Part shown: positions 44,775 to 57,696 of the stretch, one piece after another
How the letters are laid out: every line of letters begins with the position of its first letter
Position numbering within the stretch: position 1 is the stretch's first letter
Source: Sipunculus nudus
Lineage: Eukaryota > Annelida > Sipuncula > Golfingiida > Sipunculidae
NCBI GenBank assembly: GCA_026874595.1
Contig: CM049317.1
Span: forward strand, 78,323,415 to 78,387,414
Direction of reading: 5' to 3'
Length of the DNA: 64,000 nt
Program-made: the position numbers and the translations under genes
Notes under the pieces: model-generated
The model's database searches: none
Told to the model about the DNA's origin: nothing
The model's input: the letters and a program-made list of their open reading frames with translations, nothing else

Positions 44775-47700
44775 ATTTGTTAAATTGCAAATTGTGTGAC
44801 AGCTTGATTGGACATTTTAGATTCGTGTGGATAATAAGTTTGCATTGTCAGTAAAATTAATTATTTTAATGCATCGTGCACCTGGCTAATGTATTGTTTG
44901 TTTTCACAAAACTGTACTACTTGCTACTTTTTCATTATTACAAACATGTATTGAACTCCTTCAATGTGAAGGGAAATAAAGATCAATCAATCTATCTAGT
45001 GTGAATATGTTTTGATAAACACATTTTTGAACCGAATTGTATAAGTAAAATTTAATGCATAACTAACCTGGGCCATCATCAATAACCGAGCTTGGCTCTT
45101 TTTACGAATATTTTCTATCTCAGTTTATTTACTTGGGATTTTTTTGTGCCTGGGAAAAATGTTACCACAAGCAATCGCGAACATTACATGCTCGCGAAAG
45201 GTCGGATCTTGCCCATTCAAGAACTCTGAGCTTGGCAAAAATAAAATTGAGAAAATTTTATTTAAAAAAAATTAATTTTCCTCTAAGATAATATTATGAA
45301 TATTTAATAGTGACAGGTATTATAGGGGTAAATTACGTTCACGAAGTGTAGTGGGCAGCTTAAAAAAAGTTGAGGCCAGTGGTCAGCTATAATAGGATTT
45401 GTAAAACCTGTTTTCAAATAGTGTTACATATTTGTATATCGTGTAATGTAAGGAATTCTGAGCAAAGTTTTGTTGCCCAATTTACATATCGGCTGAAAAT
45501 ATGGTCTGAGGCGGAGGGAGGAGGGGGGATGCTTTCGTCTGGACCTGACCTCACCATCTATACAGTTTTACACGATTCGATTTGAGTCCAAGTCGGATGA
45601 CTTGAGTTTAAAGGTAAAGCTAATGATACGTCGGGGTAACTATTGTTCAAACAATTCTGGCATTGAAAACGACATCTGCTTTCAGCATTTTATACGATTA
45701 AAGTGATTGATAGTTTATCAAAGAACAAAATCCAGAAAAATAAGACTTTTTTAAGAATTAAAAAAGGCGAAGTGCGCCTATGACCGGTAGATTCGCATGA
45801 TAATCGACATAAATCACGATATATAATTAATTTAAGGTTAAAATTGCCGTGCTCGACCGTATACTAGTATATCTACTCTACTTACTTAGATATATAATTA
45901 AGTCAAATATGAATTTACTAAAAACGACATTCAGAGTTATGTTCAACATAACTGAAACGCTTTTCAGGCAAGATTCAGGCAAATGTTTCTGCAGTTTATG
46001 ATCAGTTCTGCGTCAAAGAAGGAAAGCCACTGCTTATGGTTCTTAATTCTATCTCTACCTACTCTGTACACCAAACTCAATTCATATGAGCAATCCGGCT
46101 GGAATACTCGACAAAATAAGCAACTGGTGTTACTTTAACAGCTGATGTTATCATGGTATATCTTTCATGAAGAAGGCCCACTTGGTCCAAATACTGTGCA
46201 TACCTGTTTATTCGTGCAATGTAAGGGGGACATACACATAACAAATATGTGATGTACAAATACTTCTGTGACGTCATCAAGACTACAGTAGAATTAGCCC
46301 AGTTTTGATATTCCAGAGTTAGTCGTCATATAAATACCTTGAGATAGAATATTTTCTTCCGTATGTCACACTGTGAATCGCCAAGTTCTAGGGCATCCCT
46401 TTCTTGCTGAACCAGAACAGAGCCTCTCGTGTGAAGATACACTTCGCAGAAACCTGCTTACAAGAGTACCACCCTGCTTTTTAGGGAGTAATTGAAAGAA
46501 ATCCTCCACCAACAACGCACTTGGACTTCTCAATACATCAGCGGTGTAGGAATAAATGGAGTGAAGATAAGATATGTTTGATAAGAATTCTTTAAGAATT
46601 TAGATTTTGGAGTTCGATTGTTGAGACAAGTTGTCCCGACCTTTCCACAATTCCTACAAACAAGGAGGTTCGTAATGAATAGAAACGACCCCTGGCGAAA
46701 TAATGCATTCGGAACTCCTCGGCCGAATCCGTTTGGTTCTAACATCCAGTGTATGTATGGACCAATGATATTCCACCAATTTTTTATAAGTTCGCCGGAA
46801 GTCCACCGGGTTGCCATTTCTACTGACTCGTTTAAAAAATCACAGTTTCCACAAAAATAGATTAATTTGCCTAAATCATATTTATTATATGCGCTTGATA
46901 TTGCTAATCATCAACTATTACGGTGGGTTCCGACAGTAATTTGACGAAAAGGTTCAGTTTTTAACGAATGCCTCAGACATCGCCCGCTTGGGGTGGACTG
47001 CCTGGCGTGAACTGTATCCTCGAGCGGTCCAGATCAGTATACATCGGATTTTCCTCTTTGTTGATGGGATCAGTGTTGTCTTATGGCTTAAGCAGTAAAG
47101 TATGTAAGGACTGGCAGGATCTGTACACAAAATACATTGTTTTAATCTTGCAAAGTGCACAACAGATGTGCGGGTGACCTGCCATGGCCTTGACCTTGCC
47201 GGAATACTTCCAATGTCAGCCCCCTATGTAAATCCGAGTTTAGAAGCCAACGGATTCGGACGAGAAGTTCCAAATGCGAAAGGTTGGTGTAACAAACAGC
47301 GTGGTTCACCCTGTCCCGTATGAACACCAACATTGATCGAATCAATTAAACCAATGATTTCAAGTCCATGTCCATAGTTTCTAGTGTGACTCAAAAGTTT
47401 CTGCCTTTTGAGCGTGTGATGCAATAAGTAATTCCTAAATTATCAAAGTAATAATATGGGAAGCCGGACACGTATCCTTTCCGAAAGCTGTAAATGTCCT
47501 CTGTATAATTATAGCCCTTATGCACCCGTGGAAAATCTACGGTTCTAAAATGGCGCATAATTTAATCCTAAGCATTACGCAAGGACATTTTTGCATGCAG
47601 TTCACTTACATGAAATAAAGATTACTTGTGCTTAATTTTTTTTTCTGCCGATAAACATCACGGGCACAGTATAATCATATCATTGTCAGGGCGATGGCGA

Positions 47701-50100
47701 TTGTATGCAACTGAAATGTAACTAAAAAGCTGCAAAGAGGAAAAACAGGTTCAGGCAAATTTACATCTAAAGTATAAAATGCTTGTGTTGAGCTTTGTAG
47801 ATTGTCATCAGGTTGATAAATGGCAGGTTTATATTTTTCAGTGCCAGTCTTCAGCCTTTGGTAAATCAGAATATTTAAGAAGAGGGTGAGCGTAAAACCG
47901 TATGAACAATCATTTAAATTATACAGGTATTTAGAATCAATATAATATTTATTTTTCTTATATAAATGGTGACAAAATAGGTGTTCCATTGTCCCCATGT
48001 AGAACCGTCAATTCCTATGCATTCTTCCTGTCACGCGCAAGGTAAAACCTCGTCACTATCGCGCGACAGCATTTATACATGAAAAATGAACACTTCACTG
48101 ATAATGAGATTCTAGTGGAGACTCTTAAGGCCCGACTTCAGGATCAAGTGTGTTAATAAAATCCCTATAAGTTTAAAGCTGTTGTGTAATGCTGCTGTCA
48201 TATGTTAATGTGTCAACGTCCCTGGAGAGTGCGGATCTTGAAAATATGAGTGCATCCAATCCCCCCTCCCTCCAAGTGTGTTTAAGTTGTAAGGTTTTCA
48301 ACAATCTTTTTTTCCAAAAGCCCAGAAATCGGATGAACTATTGAAATCATGGCCAAAATAGAACGATTTTTATGAATGTTTTGAAATCAACATATCAGTA
48401 AACCAAAACAAAGTCAAACGGTAGTCGTAGCGAAACTGAAAAGCTCTGCACTGAAAGCGCACTCATATGGTCTTTGTATTGAATTAAAAAGCTTTACATC
48501 CTGTTGAGGGTAAATTGGAGTCAATGGAGATTAGAGTCGACCTATGACCGGGGGGGGGGGGGGGGAGGCAGGGAGCTCGAAATGTAGAAAAATCCCATAG
48601 GCGCCTCCTGAAAAAATTACTTAAGCAGTTTAATAGGGCACAATCCCGCAAATAAAATAAACATTTCCAAGAAGAGCGCACCGCCGATACTTGTGCCGAA
48701 CTCGAAGTTCAGATCAGAACGGAAGCAGGAAAACCCTTGTCTATAAAACAAAACTGCATAATAATTATGTAGATGTTTGCGTTGATACTATAAAGACTAT
48801 AATATTTCTTTCATCTATTTTTATCACCTGAAAATCTTACAACGCAAGGTCTCCATACTGGATTTTTGTATTAAATATCATCATGGTGTAGAACAAGCAT
48901 TTTCAAGAAATTTATGACATCCACGTCCGCCTTCAAGTCCGGGATGATTTTAAGGTGTGCGATAACTAAGTACAAATAGTTTTAACCACGCTTAAAGGAT
49001 TGCCGCACCTGACAGTCACTGCAAAAAAAAAAATGTGTCCACCGCTAGCACTACCTGTTGGTGATTAGGGAAACAACATATGCTGAAAAAATGAAATATC
49101 ATATTTTATTTTCATCTTGTAAGACAGACAATCCAAAAACCATCCGAACCTAGGTAAGCGTGAGTGCGATCACTGACCCAAATTAGAATGAAATCGAATA
49201 AAATTAAGGAAAGTTGTCTCACGGAAACGAAAACCTGACGGAAGGACAGAGAAACAAACAGATGGAGGGAGAGACAGACAGACCCAAATCAATGTCCCCC
49301 ATTCTTTCCAAGGAAGCGGGGAACAACAAATTGTATGTAGGTACAAGTACTTGCACTTCAAAAGTACTGTGAAAAACACAGCTATAAGAATAATAACAAA
49401 AATGTTTTGAGAGTTACCGAACCCGCAGTATTAAAGTCAGCTGTTCACTTGCCTTACTTTGTGATTCCTTTCCCCTCCCTGTGAAGGACATATGAGCTGT
49501 ATATTTACAATATGTTATTAAACACGTACCCATGTTGACCAATAGGAAAATTAATTTCAAACCGTCATTTATATTCAGAGTTAACAAAACCAATATATTT
49601 TTCTTGATGAAGCGCTGTAATAGAATTAATCAAATCACTCATTCATAAGCGCTCTTATGACGATGAAAATACTGTGTATGATGAAACAACTGTTTCATAT
49701 TGTTGTCTTTTAAGATTTTAATTATAAGTCCGATCACACAATGATACAGTTATAGCATCATGTAAGGGTTTAGCAGATTACCGGCCTCCGTAGATATTAG
49801 CCTCCTACCCTCAAATCGACCAGATCGGCCGCAAGCACCCAGCTGGTCTGTCCAGTCACCCATTCCGGCCGTATAATGAGGGGAAGAGCACCACAGTGCT
49901 GACACAAGCATACATAAACCTATACGCCTGAAGACCCAGGCGGAGTTCGCGTTAGTTGGACCAATATTCTGTGGATATATAATTATCTTTCTTGTTGCAA
50001 ATATGTCTGCTGGCCTTTTATTTTCAACACATGACGGGTCAGTGCTATTCAAAAAGAAATAAACGGACGGGCTGAAACACAGCTATATTTTTGCTGAAGT
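44775..50100. other. 5.3 kb with no recognisable gene
   Basis: Scanned on both strands without finding a supported exon. It holds an inverted pair of about 50 bp (GCATTCGGAACTCCTCGGCC near 46705 and the reverse complement near 47250-47280, sharing CGAATCCGTTTGG-type sequence). That pair looks like two oppositely oriented copies of an unclassified dispersed repeat. A poly-G run lies at about 48550-48566, and a GC-richer segment at 49780-49960 may be another repeat. Confidence 0.4.
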
Positions 50101-50381
50101 AGTAATTATTTAGAAAATGAAACAGATCTGAAAATCAATCGAACCATATTGGTGAGAAGACAGTTTAAAGGGGCCCAATCACCTATAAAGCATGTTAAAC
50201 TAACACGAACGATAGATTATCCTCTTTAAAATGAAATGGTTCTTGCCAAAACATCGCCCTGAAACCGTTGTCTTTCTCCTGTATGCGGGTACTAAAAAAT
50301 GTGAACCGGGCGCGATGGCCGGGTGTCAACATGAACATCGCGACTGCCACCTGGTGGCTGTACTGCGCATTTGCACAAAGC

Positions 50382-50393
50382 AAGATGGCGACC
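50382..50393 (+). promoter_or_regulatory. YY1-like site overlapping the start codon
   Basis: CAAGATGGCGACC contains the ATG of the ballast-domain gene. YY1 motifs at the ATG are common in broadly expressed animal genes. Confidence 0.4.
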
Positions 50394-53038
50394 GACAATT
50401 CGGACACGGAGGAAGCGAGCAGTGAAAAAACGGTAAGTTTCAGCTAATCTAACTGTTAATTTGTGAGCCGTGGTTTAAGATTTTATTTTATAGGGTATAT
50501 TCAGTAATTGTCAATGGAATGTGTGTTGCATTTGACGTTAACGTATCAGAAATAGTGGATATATGCATCTGATCTTGATGCAATCTGTATCGCCTCTGCA
50601 CGCGCGCTTTGGCTATGCACGTGTACTTTTAAATCACATTGACGTTTTAATTATAATTACTTTTTGAGTTATAATTATAATTAAAGAAAGTTTAGCATAT
50701 ATGCACTGGAATATTCGTATCAGAAGTTAATTTACATGCTCATTTACTCTGGTATCACTATCGTTTCATTGTTCCGCTGGCTGATTTTTATATACTATAG
50801 TATAGACAACATTGTCAACAACTTGAACTGTAGTATTGCTAATAGTATGCCGACTGCTGCGTGGCTTTGTTCACTTTCAAGTTTTACCTTGCAGATATCA
50901 GAGTAAATTTTATTATTTTTATATTACTTATACATCATATGTGTGACCTATTGCTCTCCTTGGTTTAGTTTCAGCAACCTTATAGACCACCCCCCCCCCC
51001 CCCCCAACTCATAGTGTAACATATACTTCTCATAAATTTGGTAATACTTTGACCTCTGTTTATATGATTTTGTGCGATTTTCAATGACTCACCTCAAAAT
51101 GTTCTGCACGCAAGGGGATCATACAGTGGGGAGGGCAGTTATAATTTATATACCCCCCCCCCAACTTTTTAGGGGGGGTGTCAGTGTAATCATCCCCCTT
51201 GTAATCAGAGACTAATATTTATATATTATAAATGGAATATATTAATTAACAGAATTATAAACTTTGGTTTCATTTCAGAGTTAACTATGAAATATTACAT
51301 ATCCAAACTTGGTTCTGAATTTACCTATACGGAAATGTAATACCTTATTTTGCAAGTCTCATACTTTACTTATTTAAGTTATATGAATATATTAATTTGT
51401 TCAATTATTACAAATGTTATATATTTGCAAAATGACAGAAAATAAAATATATATATGTACAAATGTTTTAAAACTGCCACACATTTGATGACCCTCCCAT
51501 GCCTGCAAGTCATCCCCCCACCCTTGAAGATAATTGATATCACTTCCTGCACATAACTGATGTAAATATTTCAGTGTTTAGTGCATAAATATTATTTACT
51601 TTGGTACGAATCATGGAGCTATGTCACCTATAACAACCACTTTTATGGTCAATTTCAGTTTAGGCATTGGTAAAAGAATTTTTATACACAAAGGGTGCAT
51701 GTAGTTCAAAACAGGTCAGGATTTAAAATAAAGTCATTTGTAATTATCTAAAAATTTATAAAATTGTCAGTATTCATAGATAAATGTAACGTACAGATAC
51801 TGAAAACCACCAGAATATGAAGAGCTGGAGTCAAGCTATTCACATTATTAGGGGGGGGGGGTGTTTAGCTGGAATAGGCTGAACAGTTCAAAACAAGAAA
51901 CCCCTCTCATACATGACCAATCAAATGTACAGTGGGATTTGAAGTGTTTGAAGATTTAGGTGGAAATATTACTTTGAAATTGTAAGTGTGCATCCAGTTT
52001 CGGAATTTGTTATATGGTTGTTGTTGATATTTTTTCCAGCAGTCATCTCGTAGTCCAACACCACCACCAGTATTGCGGCGAAGCAGGAGAATACGAAAGC
52101 CTGCGGCAAAGGTTACAGAGGCTGAGCCAGCTGCTGCTACGTCACGACAGTCAAGACGTCAGCCAGCAACTCGACGTGGAAAGCAGACAACTTCTAGCGA
52201 ATCTTCGCCAGAGCTCCCTAGCAGAACAGCACGAAAGAGAACTGAAAAACCCCCACTGCGAAAGACTAAGCAGCAAGCTTTGCCAGCCAAAGCCAAAAGC
52301 ATCAAGGTACTTTATTCATTCAAATGATAGTTGATGATTCGTGATTGCTACCCAGGCAAACAGTCATTTGGTATTTTCAGTTGGAATCCGGGTTTGAAAA
52401 ATCTATTTTTCTGATATTTACAATATTTGATAGTGTCAATTATTTGTAATAATGAACCATTTTATATTTTATGGCAACTGGTATTTTAGCAATGGCACCC
52501 TTGCTTTACTGATTTTGATAAAGCAGCCATATATTTCGGAGCAAATGAGGGATTTATTTGAAGTCTGTAAAGGACCTGCAATATCCACTTGTCTTTCTTG
52601 CAGAAACACTTGAAGAAGCTCACCAGGGAGGAATTAGAAAATGTGGTGGAAGAACTGGCTGAGGTTCAGCCCCAAGTCATTTTCCATGTGCTGGAGAAGG
52701 CAGAGAAGGGGGATTCCCAGCCACCAGATCCCGGGCCAGCAAATCAGCCTGAATGGTGTACTTGTACATACTGTCGGCCCATGCCTACAGAAGTGGAAAG
52801 GAGATGTTGTCGGAAGAGACCAGAGAACTGTCTAAGTCGACTTGAAGTGATGGATGAAGTTGTTCTTCATCGGCAAGTGCTAGAGCTAGCACGGAGGCAC
52901 CGAAATGAACTCTTAGCAGAGCATGAGACTGTTGAAGATCTTAACCGGTCATACAGGCATACAGCATACCGCCAATATGTTCTCTTGAAACATGGTAAGC
53001 TGGGCCAGGGGGACAGGCGGGTGATCCTTAGCTGTTGA
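50385..53038 (+). CDS. Stand-alone P2X7-type intracellular (ballast) domain protein, three exons, apparently frameshifted
   Basis: Exons: 50385-50432 (MATDNSDTEEASSEKT, donor GTAAGT), 52040-52306 (acceptor TTTTTTCCAG, donor GTACTT) and 52604-53038 (acceptor TTTCTTGCAG); all junctions are phase 0. The product is 249 aa: an acidic start, a basic Arg/Lys/Ser-rich linker with an AT-hook-like RRSRRIRKPAAK, a helical KKLTREELENVVEEL segment, then the Cys-rich core WCTCTYCRPMP...CCRKRPENC and helices to HGKLGQGDRRVILSC. This core resembles the zinc-binding cytosolic ballast of vertebrate P2X7 receptors. Here it has no channel domain, as in many invertebrate relatives. The family motif normally continues with a CVWRIRD-type block. 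That block is present at 53041-53133 but shifted by a 5-nt insertion, so the predicted protein ends early. Molecular function of the stand-alone proteins is unknown to me. Confidence 0.8.
50433..52039 (+). other. Intron 1 of the ballast-domain gene
   Basis: AT-rich, with poly-C/poly-G tracts at about 50991-51005, 51151-51178 and 51850-51860. No exon is seen inside. Confidence 0.6.
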
Positions 53039-53040
53039 CA

Positions 53041-53133
53041 TGTGTATGGCGGATCAGGGACACTTTTCCTGAACCTTCGGGTCAGTATAGAGGGTTTCGG
53101 GAAGCAATACGGCGATTTGCAGATGGAGATTAG
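53041..53133 (+). pseudogene. Out-of-frame C-terminus of the ballast-domain gene
   Basis: In the shifted frame this encodes CVWRIRDTFPEPSGQYRGF and eleven more residues to a TAG at 53131. That is the expected last block of the domain, including its conserved cysteine. Only the insertion just before 53041 separates it from the upstream frame, so it is the displaced natural C-terminus. Confidence 0.75.
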
Positions 53134-53218
53134 GCATTGTGTAGTTGCATTTCTTTATAAACTTTTCTTGTGTATAAATAAGTATGTCTGAAAACCCAGA
53201 GTTGATCTTTGTTTTGTG

Positions 53219-53224
53219 AATAAA
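53219..53224 (+). promoter_or_regulatory. Candidate poly(A) signal of the ballast-domain gene
   Basis: AATAAA, 180 bp after the premature stop and 86 bp after the shifted-frame stop. Confidence 0.5.
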
Positions 53225-53659
53225 TAATGCAAGTGCTGCCATCTATCCTTGATTTTTGTCACATGAAGCCAAATTAAATTGCACAAAAAGCAAAAAAAAT
53301 GTTCAGTTTGTGAATATCTGAGTTGGCAGTGGAAAAATTCAGTCTAATTTGAATATACTGCAAGGGCAAAATGTAAGCAAAGTTTGAAAAAGACATTTTG
53401 TTTTCAATTGATGCATGCCTTATTCAGATTGATAAAGTCCAACACCACAAATCAAAATATTTCTGTATTCCATTTCTCTTACTTGTTATCAAAGGACATC
53501 ATAAAAAAACCCAAAAAGATCATTGCTTGACACCTGAAGACATGGTAAAAGTTGAACATCTCTCATGGCATTTATTATGTACATGGTTCATGAACACGCT
53601 TATGAAAACATCATGCAAGGTGACCTGCTGTTGTCTTTGAGCATACAATATCTTTGAAC

Positions 53660-54575
53660 ACAATGAGGCATGAAGCACTGATATGTTATCATATATTGCT
53701 TGTTCAAATATGAAAACAGACTATAAATAAATTAGGACTAGAATCAACCCTCCATCATGATGCACTGATATGTTACCATATATTGCTTGTTCAAATATGA
53801 GAACAGACTATAAATAAATTAGGACTAGAATCAAACCCCCCCCCCCCCACCACCACCACCAAGATGCAGTGATATGTTACCATATATTGCTTGTTCAAAT
53901 ATGAGAACAGACTATAAATATATCAGGACTAGAATCACCCCCCCCCCTCACACACACACAATGATGCACTGATATGTTACCATATATTGCTTGTTCAAAT
54001 ATGAGAACAGACTATAAATATATCAGGACTAGAATCACCCCCCCCCCCAACACACACACACACACAATGATGCACTGATATGTTATCATATATTGCTTGT
54101 TAAAATATGAGAACAGACTATAAATATATCAGGACTAGAATCAACCCCCCCCCCCACACACACACACAATGATGCACTGATATGTTACCATATATTGCTT
54201 GTTCAAATATGAGAACAGACTATAAATATATCAGGACTAGAATTAACCCCCCCCCCCCCCCCCACACACACACACCATGATGCACTGATATGTTACCATA
54301 TATTGCTTGTTCAAATATGAGAACAGACTATAAATATATCAGGACTAGAATCAAACCCCCCCCCCCCCACACACACACACCATGATGCACTGATATGTTA
54401 TCATATATTGCTTGTTAAAATATGAGAACAGACTATAAATATATCAGGACTAGAATCAAAGCCCCGCCCCCCCCCCCCCCCCATGAAGCACTGATATGTA
54501 ATCATCTACTGCTTGTCCAAATATGAAAACAGACTATAAATAAATCAGGACTAGAATCTAATGCCCCCCCCCCCC
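53660..54575. repeat. About 104-bp minisatellite, nine copies, with poly-C and (CA)n in each unit
   Basis: The unit core is GATGCACTGATATGTTACCA then TATATTGCTTGTTCAAATAT then GAGAACAGACTATAAATATA then TCAGGACTAGAATCA. It is followed by a C tract of 8-18 and a CA tract of varying length. It fills the gap between the two convergent genes. Confidence 0.92.
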
Positions 54576-54895
54576 CTTTCTAAAAAAAATAACAGCAGGG
54601 AAACCCCTAAATGGCCCTGCTTGGGAATCTAACTGATGTGTTGGTATGTGACCACGAAATTAGTGCTAAGATTTCTGAAATCGAGATTTTTTTTCTTCGT
54701 AAATTTTTGAAGTCGACTCTGGTGTCACAGGGGCAATAGTGGACCTGATTCGTTTTGGATCTCTTTCTCCCAAGGCAGGGCGCTTTCTTATCGGACCTTT
54801 CTTCACAAGTTTTTTCTGGACAACTCTGCGGAAAATGTCTTTGACATGGTTAAAGTCTTTTGGGATCTTTTTCTGTACAACTGTCCACCTGCGTG

Positions 54896-54901
54896 TTTTT
54901 T
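54896..54901 (-). other. Frameshift in the last exon of the transposase-like gene
   Basis: At a run of six A (minus strand) the conserved reading changes frame: ARKFNKK before, TRRWTVVQKK after. One extra A would be needed for continuity. Being in a homopolymer, this lesion is the one most open to sequencing error. Confidence 0.6.
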
Positions 54902-55801
54902 GTTGAATTTCCTGGCCAGTCTGCAACAAAATAGCCTGCAATAAGTTATTTCTGCAGATAAAAATGCTAGTTTTTGGAAAATACTTTGAATTATATCTTT
55001 ATGCTTACATACCTGTAAGTTTAGCCCCAAAAATTTATCCCTAACAAAAAAGCTTAATTTAGCAACATTATTCCCCGAAGCTGCAACAAAGCAACAATCT
55101 GAAATTATATCTCACTATATTAATGAATCTTTCCAGGATACCGCCATACAAGAATGTCTATTAACTAACAAATGTAAAATGCATGAAAAAAAGGCACCTG
55201 GGTTTCCCTGCTTCGGTATATGCTAATGCTCTGTCCTTGTGTTGCATATAGTCCAAAGCTGCCAGCTGGTTCCTTGCTGTGTAGGCCTCATAACCAAAGG
55301 CAAATCGCTTGCTGCAATATTTCAGAATAAGCTCCTGAAAGCTTTCAAGCTCACCAGTTTTCCTGTAAATGAAAATTCGAAAAATGAGTATGCAAACACT
55401 GCTAGTATTCAAGGTAAACAGTATGTTATTTGGCATAAGAAAAATATTATTCCCAGAAATTGACATGCTGGAGGTACTGGATAGATAGCATAAATATGCT
55501 TGCCTCTTGTGCTAACAAAGGAACTGACCCTTGACTCAACAGATGGATGTTCACTATTTTCATAGTCCAATTAGACTAACAGACTTGCAAGTTCAACATA
55601 AATAAGCAAGCATCACAAAACTTCAAATTACTTCATCCTGTGGTCATCGGATGTATCGTTCAGGCATGTAAAGAAACTATATCCTTAGGTTTGTTAACTA
55701 ACCCCCCCCCCCCCATTATATTGATAAAACTATCTTTACCTAAAATTGACCAAATACGGTACAATGTTGAGGAAACGAATTTCAAAAACTATGCGCTGCA
55801 A

Positions 55802-55816
55802 GGCCTTGTGAGGGGG
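55802..55816 (-). other. Frameshift in exon 10 of the transposase-like gene
   Basis: Reading HLLTPGSPLT continues family-like only in another frame as KALQRIVFEIRFLNIVPY up to the GTAAAG donor. A single missing base lies in the CCCCCTCACAAGG segment. Confidence 0.6.
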
Positions 55817-57516
55817 CTGCCTGGTGTCAGAAGGTGGTCCTTCTTCTCGGCAAAATCTTCCTCGTGACACTCTATCACTGTCCCATCATCGAAGTACCAC
55901 TGGTGTCGTCCCGTCACATGATACAGCACTCCTCTCCACATATGCTGCAATTATCATACAATTACCTGAAACGCAGTCTTTTTCCAGCATTATGCAACCA
56001 ATTTCAATAATATGGCCCATAGGTTTGAAAAAATGTGGTTCTTCACCAATGTATGTACATTGAAATTTATAATTATTTTAGTTTCACACTGTCTTGTATG
56101 GATTGGATCCTGTCCAATTGATTAGTTATTAAATATGGAAAATAAACTAATTTCAAAACTGTGCATTTACGTGCTGCACCAGTTGATGAAATTCAATGAT
56201 ACAAGATTTTTCAACATTGTCACCCCATAGCATCTTTTCTAACAGGCAGGGTTGACTCTTTGTACCATTTAATATCTAAAACTCCAATGTCCAATAAATA
56301 TATGATTTACCTTGAATGTCAAAACATCCTGTTTACAGTTCTGGCAAACCCACCATAAGTGTCGCACAATATCAGGCACCCACTTTTCAAGTTGTTTGCA
56401 GCCCTTCCCTTTAGCGGCCTGTAATGAAATAATTTGCCTTATAGTCATGCAGTGCAAATCTGACAATGCTGGTGTTAAAATGTATAATCTATATGAAAAA
56501 CCAGTTACATTTGAATTTACATGTAGAAATATGTAGAAATTGGAATTTTATGCAGCACCACAAGGACATTACAGGGTCAAAAATCCATAAAAACATTAAG
56601 CACACAAAATTTCATGAAAATCCATGCAGCCATGGACGCAAAATGTGATCTTATGTATTGCAACTTTCATCAACAGTTATGATTGTGCTTGAACGATGAG
56701 CAAGCACCTAAAAGCCAAATTGTTACTATTGACTTTTGGACAAAAAGATAGTTGCCATATTCCTTTAGTGACAGATCATGCATATATATGCATACGTTTG
56801 GTACTTAATGTATTGGGCAGTATTTACCACTTGACAAGGGCTTTGGAGGGGGGGGGGGGGGGTTATAAACAACACATCATAAACCAAAATTTGGACACAA
56901 TATAGAAATAAAAAATGCATCTAGTTAAAAAATAGGAAAGTATGCACCATACATAAAGACGCTGGCAACACTCACTTTGAGTAGCTTCTTGGCCATGTTC
57001 TTTGCAACATGCCAGACATCAAGACTGTGTTTGATATTCTTGCTCTTATATTTATCCTTCTCTGAAAAAAATGTTCAAATAACAGGGTGACAAATTATTA
57101 ATATATTTGTGATTCCACCCTTCAATTTGTAAACATTTACATTATTCTATCAGATATAATTAGCAACAGTGAAATAATAAAAACTGGGTATTAATACCAA
57201 TGGATAAGCATGATCTATCAAGCTAAAAGTGCTACTGGCAATATTTCCTGATCACTGACCCGAGCTTTGTTTTGATAAGTATTCAAGTTACAAAAAAAGT
57301 TACAAAATTTCAGGTGACTGGTAAACAAGTGAAAGATGTGGTTACTTCCTATGAATAACTGCTTGAATATTCCATGGATACAAGTTATGTGAATAACTGG
57401 GGAGAAAAGCTCGGGGAATTTTCTAAACAGTGGAAAAATGCAACATGATTTTTTCATTGGAAACTTACTCATGAGAGCCATAACAGAAAGGTTCTGGTCT
57501 GCAACCACTTCGACAA

Positions 57517-57530
57517 CTACATACCCTTAT
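57517..57530 (-). other. Frameshift in exon 7 of the transposase-like gene
   Basis: FEEALDLLLDKG runs into a TAG, while the next frame continues YVVVEVVADQNLSVMALM to a GTAAGT donor. This is a one-base shift near GATAAGGGTATGTAG. The following exon joins in phase with the shifted frame. Confidence 0.62.
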
Positions 57531-57634
57531 CCAACAGCAAATCAAGAGCTTCCTCGAAGGCTTTGGTTTCCATATTGGTAGATTTCAGGCCTGTTTCCCT
57601 CTTGTCCTTTATAACCACTAAAAATAGAGTAATC

Positions 57635-57639
<5 letters not shown>

Positions 57640-57692
<53 letters not shown>
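57640..57692. repeat. (TA)n microsatellite
   Basis: TA tract in the intron between the 58137-58051 and 57617-57469 exon region. It lies just 5' of the exon on the gene's strand and contributes a spurious Tyr-Ile reading frame. Confidence 0.9.

Positions 57693-57696
<4 letters not shown>

Noticed and set aside
46530-47424. Short frames containing FGTPRPNPFGS and FGTSRPNPLAS
   Set aside because: They translate an inverted pair of a dispersed repeat and lack gene structure.
52014-52334. 106-aa frame overlapping ballast-gene exon 2 in another frame
   Set aside because: The splice-bounded, phase-0 frame gives a basic linker joining exons 1 and 3, so this is a shadow.
53398-53640. 80-aa frame downstream of the ballast gene
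   Set aside because: No domain, no splice or promoter context, and AT-rich composition.
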